From JBBQXY01 sp051004815 (GTDB lineage Bacteria; Chloroflexota; Ktedonobacteria; Ktedonobacterales; Ktedonobacteraceae), in contig JBPCJY010000097.1 of the NCBI GenBank assembly GCA_051004815.1, positions 1-42,684 on the forward strand: DNA of 42,684 bases. The letters run 5' to 3'. Made by a program: the position numbers and the translations under genes. The notes under the pieces were generated by a model that did no database searches, had not been told where the DNA came from, and saw nothing but the letters and a program-made list of their open reading frames with translations. Below, piece after piece: positions 15,734 to 24,824 of this stretch. Numbering within the stretch: position 1 is the first letter of the stretch; every line of letters begins with the position of its first letter.

Positions 15734-17062
15734 TTAAGCTAGTAGTACATCCTCTTCCTGGAGACACTCTATCTGGGCCCCTAACGTCCTCAATTTGGCA
15801 TCCAGGTGCTCGTAGCCGCGCTCGATATGCTCGATACCGAACACTTCTGAGGTGCCGTGGGCGCACAAGGCGGCGAGGATATAGGAGCAACCGGCACGAA
15901 TATCGGGAATATCCAGGCGAGTCCCTCTGAGCGGAGTAGGACCACGCACCACACAGCTATGAATATATTGTTTTTCGCGGAAGCGACACTGCACCTCGCC
16001 CAGACACTTCGTATAGAGGCCAATATGCGCCCCCATCTCTTGCAGCGTGGAGGTATACCCAAAACGATCTTCATAGATTGTCTCGTGAATAACCGACATA
16101 CCATCAGCCTGTGTTAAAAGCACGGTAAAGGGTTGCTGCCAATCGGTCATAAAGCCCGGATGGACATCCGTCTCCAGAGCAATCGCGGGTGGCAGTAAGA
16201 GGTCATCGCCCAGGAAACGAATGCCTTCATCATCTATCTCGAAACGTAAGCGCATCTTAGACAACGTATTCAGGAAGGTCAGCAAGGTGTCCTGCTGCGC
16301 CCCGCGTAAATAGATAGTACCCTTTGTCAAATAGGCGGCAATCGCCAATGAAACCGCCTCGTTGCGATCACCGAGCAAGGTATGGCTAGCGGCGTGCAAA
16401 CGATCCACGCCTTCTATCACGAGACGCCGATCCACCTTCATCTCAATGATCGCGCCCATTTTTTGCAAGAACTTGATCAGGTCGATGATCTCCGGTTCCA
16501 GGGCGGCATTCTCTATAAAAGTGACCCCTTTCGCCAGTGATGCAGTGATAAGAAAATTTTCAGTGGCCATGACACTGGGAAAGGGCAGACGAATCGTTGC
16601 GCCATGCAACGGCTTGGACGTGCGGAATTGATAGCGTCCGTCGCGCTCAAAAACCTCCGCCCCCATCTGTTGCAGACCGTGAATATGAAAATCAAGGGGT
16701 CGCAGTCCAATACGATCACCGCCAGGCATGGGAATATCTGCCTCACCGCAGCGCTGTAGTAACGGGCCAACCGTGATAATAGCCATCCGATTCAGACCAC
16801 CAACCTTGCTTGATACCACGGAATTATGAATGGTGGGGGTAGAAATTGAGAGCGTATGGTCGTCGAGGTGAAATTGAGAGCCCATGTCGCGGCAGAGGGC
16901 TAAAGTGAGATCGAGATCGCCAATCAACGGCACATTGCGCAACACACAAGGTTCATTGGTTAAAAGCGAGGCCACAATCAATTTGCTGACGGCATTTTTC
17001 GCTCCGCTGATGGGAACTTCCCCATAGAGCGGAGTGCCGCCTTTGATCACATAATATGACAC
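15734..17062 (-). CDS. murA: UDP-GlcNAc 1-carboxyvinyltransferase, Cys-to-Asp variant
   Basis: The 442-residue protein is a MurA, transferring enolpyruvate from PEP to UDP-GlcNAc in the first committed step of peptidoglycan synthesis. K22 and N23 (GAKNA), R121 (GLRPLDFH) and the TDWQQPF catalytic Asp are present, and the C-terminal IERGYEHL holds the expected Arg. The active-site loop reads MPGGDRIG, with Asp116 where E. coli has Cys115; that change is known to give fosfomycin resistance in other bacteria. The PDRIEAG-like segment is GDRNEAV, another departure from canonical MurA, so a paralogue with altered role is possible. The start is GTG at 17062 with only a weak purine-rich site. It follows a flavoprotein gene by 52 nt. 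Confidence 0.88.
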   Translation of the reverse strand: MSYYVIKGGTPLYGEVPISGAKNAVSKLIVASLLTNEPCVLRNVPLIGDLDLTLALCRDMGSQFHLDDHTLSISTPTIHNSVVSSKVGGLNRMAIITVGPLLQRCGEADIPMPGGDRIGLRPLDFHIHGLQQMGAEVFERDGRYQFRTSKPLHGATIRLPFPSVMATENFLITASLAKGVTFIENAALEPEIIDLIKFLQKMGAIIEMKVDRRLVIEGVDRLHAASHTLLGDRNEAVSLAIAAYLTKGTIYLRGAQQDTLLTFLNTLSKMRLRFEIDDEGIRFLGDDLLLPPAIALETDVHPGFMTDWQQPFTVLLTQADGMSVIHETIYEDRFGYTSTLQEMGAHIGLYTKCLGEVQCRFREKQYIHSCVVRGPTPLRGTRLDIPDIRAGCSYILAALCAHGTSEVFGIEHIERGYEHLDAKLRTLGAQIECLQEEDVLLA

Positions 17063-17114
17063 AATAGTTTTCCATTTTTCTTCTAGCGACTTCTCCCTGA
17101 CACCAACGGGTCTT

Positions 17115-18593
17115 TCAGGAGTTGCCGGGTGCTTCCCACAACCAGCGCAGTGCGTTCAAGCGCGATGGCGGCGGAATGACATTACGTTGCGGAGGTCGAT
17201 CCTTCCTCTGGGAGCGTGTGCGCGGTGCCTCGGAAGTTCCCTTCTCTTGTTCGCTTGCGTCGAAGAGGTCGAGAAACTGATTGACGCTCTGCGCCACACC
17301 TTCTACCATCAGATAACCCGATGGCTTCACCGCGTCGCCCACCAGGTATAGACCCTGGACAGCGGTTTCAGCAGCAACATCCTCACCTTGCGCAATGCGA
17401 TTAACCGGCCATTCGCCACGATAAGCACTGATCGTCAGAATGCGACAATGCTTCTCAAATGTCTCGCCAAACAGCATACGCAAGTCGGCTAGAGCCAGTG
17501 CTTTCTCCTCTTCAAGGTTGGTACTCTGCATCACCTGGAAGCTGATGACCAGGTGTTTTCCAGCGGGAGCCAGCCGCGGATCGCAGTTCGTAGGCTGCAC
17601 TATACCGGCTATGCGCTGCGTATCCAGGCAATACATAATCCCTTTATGGGGAATCAACGACACATCGCTGAGCATATGTACCTTGAGTCCGATGGCTTCT
17701 TGCGGTTCATCGCCCTCAGCAGCTTCTTGCTGGGCTGCTGCTGCACGTTGTTGCTTGAGCACCTGAGCCTGCGTCACTTGGCGATTATGCAACAAGGCAT
17801 CGGTGGCACGCGGCCCAATGTCGCTAACGACCACGGGTGCCGAGAGCACAACTTCCGCGCCACTCTCTTTATCACGTACACGCACACCGCTAACATGACC
17901 ATCTTCCGCGAGAATGTGTAGCACGTCATGCCGCAAACAAAGTTCTGCTCCCTCTTCGCGCAATCGCTGCTCTAGCTCGCCTATTAAGGCAGCACACCCT
18001 CCACGCACAATACCGGGAGCACCGAAACTAAACATATTCTTGGTAGTATTAACGACCTCTAAGGTAGAAACTTGGTGCAGTTCCAGACTGAGCGCAAAAC
18101 GCGAGATGCGCTCAAAGAACGCGACCAACTCTCGATTACGCTTGACATCAATATGGCGAGCCAGCCAGGCATCGAACGGCATGGCGCGTTCCGCTATTGG
18201 TAATGTATGGAGGAACATCAAGTATCCTACGCGTGTAAACCAGAAAAACTGACGCGGCCCCAGAAACTTGAAGACGCCCAGCAAGCCGCGTGAGCGCACC
18301 TGCTTGCCGTGGACATGAAAAGAGGCAAAAACATCGGCATCAAAAAAATGATGGGGAATATGCAGATGGCGCAGCATCCTTGCCAGCACACCGCTACTGC
18401 CAAAGGGAACCATATGCACTGCCCCGGTACTTACCTGCACCCCTTGAAATGTCTTGGCGGTGAAGCGACCTCCGCTATGCGGCAACCGCTCCAACACCAC
18501 TACACGCTTCTTACGCTGCACCAACTGTGCCGCGCTGAGTAATCCGCCTAAGCCTGCACCAATAATAATCGCGTCATAGCTCGAAGCTTGCAT
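17115..18593 (-). CDS. CrtI-like FAD-dependent oxidoreductase
   Basis: The 492-residue product begins MQASSYDAIIIGAGLGGLLS, a Rossmann dinucleotide-binding motif (GAGLGG), followed by the VVVLERLPHSGGR segment typical of phytoene desaturase and related amine-oxidase-fold flavoproteins (COG1233). The C-terminus has the second FAD-contact segment GLYLVGDAVKPSGYLMVEGVAQS. Substrate cannot be told: carotenoid genes are absent here and the neighbours are murA and FHA genes. An Ala/Gln-rich insertion (about residues 285-300) is unusual. The ATG at 18593 was chosen because the motif starts right after it; an in-frame ATG 14 codons upstream is possible. It lies 91 nt after an FHA gene and 52 nt before murA. 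Confidence 0.82.
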   Translation of the reverse strand: MQASSYDAIIIGAGLGGLLSAAQLVQRKKRVVVLERLPHSGGRFTAKTFQGVQVSTGAVHMVPFGSSGVLARMLRHLHIPHHFFDADVFASFHVHGKQVRSRGLLGVFKFLGPRQFFWFTRVGYLMFLHTLPIAERAMPFDAWLARHIDVKRNRELVAFFERISRFALSLELHQVSTLEVVNTTKNMFSFGAPGIVRGGCAALIGELEQRLREEGAELCLRHDVLHILAEDGHVSGVRVRDKESGAEVVLSAPVVVSDIGPRATDALLHNRQVTQAQVLKQQRAAAAQQEAAEGDEPQEAIGLKVHMLSDVSLIPHKGIMYCLDTQRIAGIVQPTNCDPRLAPAGKHLVISFQVMQSTNLEEEKALALADLRMLFGETFEKHCRILTISAYRGEWPVNRIAQGEDVAAETAVQGLYLVGDAVKPSGYLMVEGVAQSVNQFLDLFDASEQEKGTSEAPRTRSQRKDRPPQRNVIPPPSRLNALRWLWEAPGNS

Positions 18594-18684
18594 GAACCTA
18601 TTCCTGAATGTATTGTTTATCATTGGAGCAAGCATAACACAGATGTCTCGTTATCGACAAACAACAGGATATCACGGGTAGCAT

Positions 18685-19998
18685 CTACGCTCCTTCCTCC
18701 CCGATCAAGCTGCGCAACTGATTATTGCATTGTGCGAGTGCTTGCAGGAGAGCGTCGTATTTCTGCAAAACCATATTGACATCAGCAGCTTTATCGGCAA
18801 AAGAGCGGGCATTGTCGATATCACGCGGGTTTCTGATCACATCTTGTAGCAACGACTGTAACTGATCCCAATGGACTGCCTCACGGCTCTGGTTGCCATC
18901 AGCCACCATAGTATTCACCTGCTCCGAAACCTGACGCATACCATCCCGCAACTGTAGAGCCGTTTCACTGACCTCCGTCTGATGCTCCTGCGTGGCGGCG
19001 TCGGCAGCGTGAAGCTGCCCTTGCAGTGCTGAGACCTGGCCATTGAGGGCCGAGACGGCACTGATCAAAGCGGCGATGTCCGGTAGCGGATGGGCAAGAT
19101 GCGTAAAACGTTGCATAGTTACTCCTGTGGCAGCGCCTGTAGGAACAGCGGGCGGTGGTGGTGGAACTCCCATTGCGGACGCGTCGGATTGTACTGGGAT
19201 GGCAGGTTGTTGCGATGCATTGTTGTTGTCCGCTACAGCAGAAGGAGTATCAGGCTCTGACACATACTCCGGCACGTACACAGAGGAGGCAGGTTGTATA
19301 TTTGCTTGTTGCATTTGCTGCACCCTGTTTTGATCCCAGTTCCAGGTAGCGGTGCCACCTTCGTTCGGTTCTTCCTGCTGATCGCCAAAAGCAACAGTTG
19401 CAAAATTATGCGCCGGACTAATGCCAATCATTGTCGCCTCACTGGAAACGCTAATGGGGGCATAGTAGACCAGTTCATAATCGCCAACGGTGACATGATC
19501 GCCATCCTGGAGTGGGCGTGGCAACTGTTTATCAACCTGTTGCCCATTCACGCTCGTGCCATTCGAACTGCCATTATCAATCAGATGGTAGGTTCCGTTC
19601 TCATAGCGCACGGTAGCATGGTAGCGCGAAATGACCTTACCCTCATCCAGCAGGACAATGTCGTTTTCCGGCGCACGGCCAATCGTAGTCACGACTTTAT
19701 CCAACCCATACGATGTCCCGTTCTGAATTTCTTTCCCTCTATAGGAGCTGAGCACAAAATGACCAGGGTTTTCGACCGTTCTGCCATGAGGCGGAGCCAT
19801 CATCGTGGCTCCTTCGTAACCACTATCTTGTTGCTGGTTAGCATTGGGGGTAGCGACTGGGAGTGGGCTACCCAGCATCGTAGCCTCTTCTGCCTCTGGT
19901 GCAGAAGGAGCATTGGGAACCGCTAAAGGTCTGCCACAGCTCAAGCAAAAATTATCACCTGGCCGTATCTCGGCCCCGCAATAAGGACATGTACTCAT
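18685..19998 (-). CDS. Zinc-ribbon and FHA domain protein, copy 2
   Basis: The 437-residue product starts with a zinc ribbon (Cys4, Cys7, Cys18, Cys21; CPYCGAEIRPGDNFCLSCG). An FHA domain, about 82-180, keeps the phosphothreonine-binding signature: GR at 107-108, SRYH at 124-127, SNGT at 145-148. A Pro/Ala-rich linker follows, then a C-terminal helical region (about 310-437) ending NNQLRSLIGEEG. FHA domains bind phosphothreonine peptides, so it is likely a reader for a Ser/Thr kinase encoded elsewhere. The ATG at 19998 sits just before the ribbon with GTGGAG upstream. It is the second of two tandem paralogues, separated by a long palindrome. Confidence 0.86.
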   Translation of the reverse strand: MSTCPYCGAEIRPGDNFCLSCGRPLAVPNAPSAPEAEEATMLGSPLPVATPNANQQQDSGYEGATMMAPPHGRTVENPGHFVLSSYRGKEIQNGTSYGLDKVVTTIGRAPENDIVLLDEGKVISRYHATVRYENGTYHLIDNGSSNGTSVNGQQVDKQLPRPLQDGDHVTVGDYELVYYAPISVSSEATMIGISPAHNFATVAFGDQQEEPNEGGTATWNWDQNRVQQMQQANIQPASSVYVPEYVSEPDTPSAVADNNNASQQPAIPVQSDASAMGVPPPPPAVPTGAATGVTMQRFTHLAHPLPDIAALISAVSALNGQVSALQGQLHAADAATQEHQTEVSETALQLRDGMRQVSEQVNTMVADGNQSREAVHWDQLQSLLQDVIRNPRDIDNARSFADKAADVNMVLQKYDALLQALAQCNNQLRSLIGEEGA

Positions 19999-20074
19999 AC
20001 TGCCAATACTCCACTGCGCCGCATAGACGCACATCGCTACAAGGGGTCACTTTCTTGTGAACAAGTGGATTCCG

Positions 20075-20150
20075 CGCAAGAGTGTCATGCTGGAATGGGT
20101 TCCCGCGGGCAATTGCCTACAGGAACCCATTCCAACATGACACTCTTGCG
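20075..20150. repeat. 29-bp inverted repeat between two FHA genes
   Basis: Arms of 29 bp (20075-20103 and 20122-20150) match at 28 positions, the odd one giving a G-U in RNA, around an 18-nt loop. It starts 2 nt past the stop codon of the first FHA gene, so it can serve as a terminator or 3' hairpin, but the stem is far longer than a usual intrinsic terminator and no U-run follows. A mobile palindromic element is an alternative. Confidence 0.85.
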
Positions 20151-20152
20151 TA

Positions 20153-21709
20153 TTATTTCTGCCTATCGTCACCGATCAGGCTGCGCAACAGGCTGTTGCA
20201 TTCCGCCAGCGTGTTGAGAACACTCTGGTGTAGTTGGAAGACCTTGTTTAATTCACGTGCTTTACGAGCCAATTTGGTGACGTACTCAATGTCACGCGGA
20301 TTATTCATGACATCTTCCATCAACTGGAGTAGTTCAGCCCAGGCGAGTGCTTCACGGTTGCGTGCCACGTCGGCAATGGTGTCATCCATGCGCTCGGAGA
20401 CACGGCGCACTCCAGCACGCAACTGGTTAGTGGTCTGTACCACTTCAGCTTCGTGGTTGCGCACGGCTTCCTGCGTCGCGTTCATTTGCTCCTGCAACGA
20501 CATAACCTGGCCGTCCAGGGTTGAAAGAGCAGCGAGCAGAGGGGAGATATCCGGTACGCTCGGCTGAGGTATAGTGGTGAGACGGTTAAATGTGACGTTG
20601 GCGTCCGACTGCACAGGTGGTGTATAGGTCGCGGATTGCAGCATGGGTTGCTGTGGAGCAGACGGCTTTGCTACCGGCGGTAGCGGCAGAGAAACAGGTT
20701 GAGCGTTTGACGGTGTCGGCGCGGCGGCACTGGTAGAAGAGTTATTTTGCATAGTCATGGGAGCAGCAGGCTGCACCTCCTCTGGCTTTGGTGTCACGGG
20801 TGGTGGTTCAACAGGAGAGGGCGTAGCCGGGGCCGGGGGGCTAGCCGCGAATTGACCGTTATTATCCGCTGTCCCGTTGTTCTCCATTGAGCGTGTACTA
20901 AAATCGTCATTTGACTGCGAAGTCGCGAGATCATCTTCACGAGTACGATAGGTCAACTCTTGCCCAAGATTAGGATTATACGGTACAGAGACAGTTGGCA
21001 TGTCCGCGAACATGCTTTCCGACGAAGCGGTAGATTCGCTGCCACGGAAGATCAGTTCATGCTCGCCAATACCAATATGGTCGCCATCTTGTAGCTCATG
21101 GCTAGAGGCCTCATCCAATTGTTGCCCATTGACAAAAGTACCATTCGCACTGTGTTCGTCATGTAATACATACTTGCCGTTGCTATAGTTCACGGTGGCA
21201 TGGCGACGGGAAGTAAGTTTGTCCTTTGACAGGAGAATATCACTATTGGGAGCACGCCCAATCGAGATCTCAGCCTTCTCCAAAGGATATTCCTGCAAAA
21301 CATCACCATTATCAGCACGTAAGATAAATTTGGCCGCGTGCTCAATCGCGGGTGAAGCGGTTTGTACTGCATTCGAACCGCCCGAACTAAAGGTTGTTGG
21401 TAGTTCTTCAGCACTGTTACCCGCGAGCGTTGGCATTGCTGGATCAAGCCAACTCACCGCCGACGGTGCTGGAGATGCAGGTACTGCAGGTACTGTAGGT
21501 GATGCAGCGGGAACCTGATATGGCGATTGTACTTGTGCCTGTGGCTGCCCCCAGCCATCTTGAGAAGGAATCGTGGACTCGCCCATGCCAGGCTGCGCCT
21601 GCTGTTGTTGAGGAGAGGGAGTCGCAGAAAGCAGGCGATTGCCACAACTCAAGCAAAAATTATCCCCTGGCCGAGTTTCGGCACCGCAATAGGGACATGT
21701 ACTATTCAT
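20153..21709 (-). CDS. Zinc-ribbon and FHA domain protein, copy 1
   Basis: The 518-residue product has the layout of its downstream paralogue: zinc ribbon (Cys5, Cys8, Cys19, Cys22), a Gln/Pro/Ser-rich spacer, an FHA domain (about 128-223) with GR at 151-152, SRRH at 167-170 and ANGT at 188-191, a long Pro-rich linker, and a C-terminal helical region (about 395-518) ending CNSLLRSLIGDD. The C-terminal helices of the two copies align closely while linkers differ, so the helices are probably the shared interaction part. The ATG at 21709 lies next to the ribbon with GGAGGACC about 10 nt upstream. Function is inferred to be phosphothreonine-dependent scaffolding; no kinase is in the window apart from PrkA. 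Confidence 0.87.
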   Translation of the reverse strand: MNSTCPYCGAETRPGDNFCLSCGNRLLSATPSPQQQQAQPGMGESTIPSQDGWGQPQAQVQSPYQVPAASPTVPAVPASPAPSAVSWLDPAMPTLAGNSAEELPTTFSSGGSNAVQTASPAIEHAAKFILRADNGDVLQEYPLEKAEISIGRAPNSDILLSKDKLTSRRHATVNYSNGKYVLHDEHSANGTFVNGQQLDEASSHELQDGDHIGIGEHELIFRGSESTASSESMFADMPTVSVPYNPNLGQELTYRTREDDLATSQSNDDFSTRSMENNGTADNNGQFAASPPAPATPSPVEPPPVTPKPEEVQPAAPMTMQNNSSTSAAAPTPSNAQPVSLPLPPVAKPSAPQQPMLQSATYTPPVQSDANVTFNRLTTIPQPSVPDISPLLAALSTLDGQVMSLQEQMNATQEAVRNHEAEVVQTTNQLRAGVRRVSERMDDTIADVARNREALAWAELLQLMEDVMNNPRDIEYVTKLARKARELNKVFQLHQSVLNTLAECNSLLRSLIGDDRQK

Positions 21710-21851
21710 GTTAGAAGGTCCTCCCTGTGTATGGTACGCTGCCAAACAGCACGTACTTACAAAAAACTGTTGCCATTATAACAGAAACAAACGTGAAGAG
21801 TCGAGAGGCGAGGAAGAGATTCAACATATTCCCCCTCTTCCTTGCCAAAAC

Positions 21852-22628
21852 CTATGAAGATGCCGGTACCCAATGTATGTTGGGTTGTAGCGCATCAAAA
21901 AACTGTTTTAAGGATGCTTCAGTGCCTCGTGCAGAAAAAACGATGTTCGTGGTGTCTCTTGCGCCTGTGCAGAGTAACAATGGTACTTGTGTCGCGCTAG
22001 CGGTTGCCGTGGATGTACCAGAAGACGTTTTCGCGGCCGCTTTAGAAACGGTACACTGGAAAGTAGGGTTGTTGGTACGCATAGGAGCTTCCGATAGGCT
22101 AATGGGAGTACCATCCGCGAGCTGATAGCCAATGATAAAGTTGCCGCCAAAGATGGGATCGTGCAGTGTACCATACGCACTGACCAGGCAGGCTGTGCGC
22201 GGCAGCGTGGCTGGCAGGTAGATCGTAAAACCGAGATTTGGCTCAACCTGGGACCAATCCGTTACTGTAGTGGGAGAGCCTCCCGTCGCGGGCGTAGTAG
22301 TCGCGGTAGGTGTACCGCCAACCGTAGCAGTTGCGCCAGGAGTGGTCCCCGTTGTCGCTGTGGCAGTAGGGGTAGAGCTGCTTCCGCCAGGAGTACCAGT
22401 CAACGGAGCATGCTCATCACGAAAAACGATAAACGGTTTATTGCACCAACGGAGCTTTGACAAAGCAACTTGTGATGGCGTAGCCTGCGCCGTTGGCGTG
22501 GCACTCCCACCAAGACTTAAACCAGAGCATGAGACCAGGAAAAAACTAGACAACAGGAAGCCAATGAAAAGACTCAGCCACACCTGCCGCCGATGCACTA
22601 CACATGAAAAGTGCTGCGGTACAATCAT
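21852..22628 (-). CDS. Lipoprotein of unknown function
   Basis: The 258-residue product has a basic N-terminus, a hydrophobic stretch (about 17-31) and a lipobox, LVSC, with Cys34, so it should be lipid-anchored outside the membrane. A Thr/Pro/Gly-rich spacer (about 78-120, with TPTATATTG-like repeats) leads to a C-terminal domain of about 130 residues starting VEPNLGFTIYLPATLPRTACLV, not a family I recognise but similar in style to extracellular domains common in Chloroflexota lipoproteins. Two or three Cys in that domain could form a disulfide. The ATG at 22628 follows AAGGAG at about 7 nt. It is divergent from dnaA. Confidence 0.75.
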   Translation of the reverse strand: MIVPQHFSCVVHRRQVWLSLFIGFLLSSFFLVSCSGLSLGGSATPTAQATPSQVALSKLRWCNKPFIVFRDEHAPLTGTPGGSSSTPTATATTGTTPGATATVGGTPTATTTPATGGSPTTVTDWSQVEPNLGFTIYLPATLPRTACLVSAYGTLHDPIFGGNFIIGYQLADGTPISLSEAPMRTNNPTFQCTVSKAAAKTSSGTSTATASATQVPLLLCTGARDTTNIVFSARGTEASLKQFFDALQPNIHWVPASS

Positions 22629-22790
22629 AAAACAACTCCTTCACAACCCAACACGGGTCCATTCACTCACCCCGCCGCTAAGGACGCAATAATATCCCAA
22701 TAGTTCTTTAATAACCCAGTATAGCGTAAAATGACAGAAAAATTATGAACTAGCTCTCAATTTGCTATCAGCCTGTCTCTATCTTCAATC

Positions 22791-22823
22791 ATATAACGAA
22801 CAAACTCAAAAATATAACGAACA
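22791..22823. repeat. 12-bp direct repeat, 21-bp period, upstream of dnaA
   Basis: The sequence ATATAACGAACA occurs at 22791-22802 and again at 22812-22823. The 21-bp period places both on the same DNA face, as expected for a pair of protein binding sites. The region lies between the divergent lipoprotein and dnaA genes. No consensus DnaA box was seen here. Confidence 0.6.
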
Positions 22824-22850
22824 GAGGTGAAACGCATATTACCATAGATT

Positions 22851-22948
22851 ACCAGGGCGACCGCAAGGGATCGCCCCTACTATACACGCAGGACGTGCAT
22901 AACGATCGTCGTAGTATAGTAGGGGCGATCCCTTGCGGTCGCCCTGGT
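22851..22948. repeat. Long palindromic element, copy A
   Basis: Perfect 34-bp inverted arms (22851-22884 and 22915-22948) flank a 30-nt loop. The arm reads from CCAGGGCGACCGCAAGGGAT to CGCCCCTACTATA. The inner 33 nt of the arm are identical to those of the element at 35020-35132, so this is a dispersed repeat family. It sits in the dnaA/lipoprotein intergenic region. It has no coding content and could be a MITE-like or REP-like element. Confidence 0.92.
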
Positions 22949-23074
22949 CACCACCATAGCCACCTCGGCAATAATTCAGACCCTGGCATGGTACTAAAAG
23001 AGGACTTTACAGCGTTTGAATTTAATGCTACCATTGTCCTCTGCTAACAAAGAACGGATATATGCGAGAGCTTT

Positions 23075-23103
23075 TTGCCCTGGTTGGCTGTATACTCTAT
23101 ACC
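23075..23103 (+). promoter_or_regulatory. Possible dnaA promoter
   Basis: TTGCCC (23075-23080) and TATACC (23098-23103) are spaced by 17 bp, about 55 bp before the dnaA start. An overlapping TATACT at 23091 is an alternative -10 with poorer spacing. Moderate match only. Confidence 0.35.
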
Positions 23104-23157
23104 TGCATGATTTTGCCATACAATACACAGGGTTTGATTTTCTAAGAGGTAGTGCGT

Positions 23158-24717
23158 GTGAATGCGAAACAGATTTGGCAAACAACGATAGAACGACTAC
23201 AAACAAAAGTACAGCCAGCCGTCTTTACGACCTGGTTTCAAGGTACTTCTGCCCACTCTTTCCAGAATGGCATCTTTGTGGTACGTGTCCCCACCACGTT
23301 TGCCAAAGCTCATCTCGAAGGACGCTTCAGCGATTTGATTCGTACACTCCTCTCAGAAATCACTGGCGGCCAAGTAGAGGTACAATTTGTGGTGGCAAAA
23401 GATAGTACACAGCAGCAGGAAAACGACGCGTCTGAAAATCATCTACCCTCTACAAAGCGACCCTATCGCCTTCCTAAAAATCGGCCTGTCTCGCTGCAAA
23501 GACACCAGCAGCCCGACGCGGAAGAGGAGACGACTATCCTGCCCATTGCAATGAACTCTACCGCGCCAACAATTGCCCGCTCCACCGCCCATCGCGGCAC
23601 GGATAGCCACGAGCAACACACAGCAGATGAACAGGACTTCCATGACGCACCAACCCAGCAAATAATACTCGACGGCTTGCCGCCGCGCAAGGGCGAGGGT
23701 CTGCTCAATCCGCGCTACACCTTTGACGCCTTTATTGTTGGCAAATCAAACCAGTTGGCGCACGCCGCCTCTCTGGCTGTCGCGGACAATCCCGGCCATA
23801 TCTACAATCCGCTCTTTTTCTACGGAGGCGTCGGCCTGGGTAAAACCCACCTGCTCCACGCCATTGGCCACACGGGCGAGTCGGCTGGCTTGAATGTGCT
23901 GTATGTAACCTCGGAAAAGTTTACCAATGAGATCATCAACGCTATCCGTTATCAAAAAACGGAAGAGTTTCGCACCAAGTATCGTCAAATCGACATATTA
24001 CTGGTGGACGATATTCAGTTTATCGCGGGCAAAGAGTCCACCGAAGAAGAATTTTTCCATACCTTCAATACCCTCTATGATGCCAATAAACAGATTGTCG
24101 TCACCAGCGACCGGCCACCCAAGGCCATTCATAGCCTACAAGATCGCTTGCGTTCGCGTTTTGAGTGGGGTTTGCTGGCCGATGTCCAGGCACCAGTGTA
24201 TGAACACCGCCTGGCGATCTTACGCGCCAAGTCCGAATCACTACGTTTTGTCGTTCCCGCTTCCGTCATCGAATATATTGCACGGCCCGAATGTAGCAGC
24301 GTGCGCGAACTGGAAGGCTCGCTCAACCGCGTGATTGCCTATGCCACTCTCCATGATGCGCCGCTCTCGATGAGCCTGGCCGCTAAAGCCTTAGAACACC
24401 TCTATACCGAGCCGAAGTCGCTTTCAAATCTGACGATACAAGAAGTACTTGATGGTGTTTGTAGATTCTACAACGTTGACGTGGAACGCCTGAAAGGGAA
24501 ACAGCGGGATCGGGATATCGCCTGGCCGCGCCAGGTCGCGATGTATGTGATGCGCGAAGAGACCAGTGCCTCGCTCTTCCAAATTGGGGCAGCCCTGGGC
24601 GGACGTGACCACACCACTATCATCCATGGCTGCGAGAAGGTTCACTCCGAGATCATCAGCAATGACCGTATTCGCCGCGAAATCGCGACCTTACTGGAAA
24701 CAATACAGCAACGCTAA
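23158..24717 (+). CDS. dnaA: Chromosomal replication initiator DnaA
   Basis: The 519-residue protein has all four DnaA domains: domain I (about 1-80, IWQTTIERL and VFTTWFQGT), a variable linker (about 85-190), the AAA+ domain with Walker A GGVGLGKT (223-230) and Walker B LLVDDIQF, and the C-terminal DNA-binding domain with the signature GGRDHTTIIHGCEKV. It melts the origin and recruits the helicase. GTG at 23158 is preferred because AAGAGGT lies 7 nt upstream; the in-frame GTG at 23152 would be only 1 nt from that site. Length is normal to slightly long because of the linker. dnaN, recF, rpmH and DnaA-box clusters are not adjacent, so this may not mark the origin. Confidence 0.95.
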   Translation: MNAKQIWQTTIERLQTKVQPAVFTTWFQGTSAHSFQNGIFVVRVPTTFAKAHLEGRFSDLIRTLLSEITGGQVEVQFVVAKDSTQQQENDASENHLPSTKRPYRLPKNRPVSLQRHQQPDAEEETTILPIAMNSTAPTIARSTAHRGTDSHEQHTADEQDFHDAPTQQIILDGLPPRKGEGLLNPRYTFDAFIVGKSNQLAHAASLAVADNPGHIYNPLFFYGGVGLGKTHLLHAIGHTGESAGLNVLYVTSEKFTNEIINAIRYQKTEEFRTKYRQIDILLVDDIQFIAGKESTEEEFFHTFNTLYDANKQIVVTSDRPPKAIHSLQDRLRSRFEWGLLADVQAPVYEHRLAILRAKSESLRFVVPASVIEYIARPECSSVRELEGSLNRVIAYATLHDAPLSMSLAAKALEHLYTEPKSLSNLTIQEVLDGVCRFYNVDVERLKGKQRDRDIAWPRQVAMYVMREETSASLFQIGAALGGRDHTTIIHGCEKVHSEIISNDRIRREIATLLETIQQR

Positions 24718-24740
24718 AAACATCGTGACCCTCTACCCTA

Positions 24741-24768
24741 TTGACCACATCTTTGGATATAATATATC
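24741..24768 (+). promoter_or_regulatory. Promoter-like site before the 24825 gene
   Basis: TTGACC (24741-24746) is followed after 16 bp by TATATC (24763-24768), overlapping a TATAAT at 24758 whose spacing to the same -35 would be too short. It lies about 57 bp before the next start codon and after the dnaA stop. Confidence 0.45.
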
Positions 24769-24824
24769 TTGGACAATCGGTGCAATTCAATGCATTGCAC
24801 CCCTATATTTCAGGAGCGATATTC

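Noticed and set aside
20075..20150. CRISPR-like or attachment site
   Set aside because: It is a single inverted repeat without spacers, integrase or tRNA; a hairpin or palindromic element explains it.
22650..23157. Replication origin next to dnaA
   Set aside because: No cluster of DnaA boxes or dnaN neighbour was seen; the palindrome there also occurs at 35020, away from dnaA.
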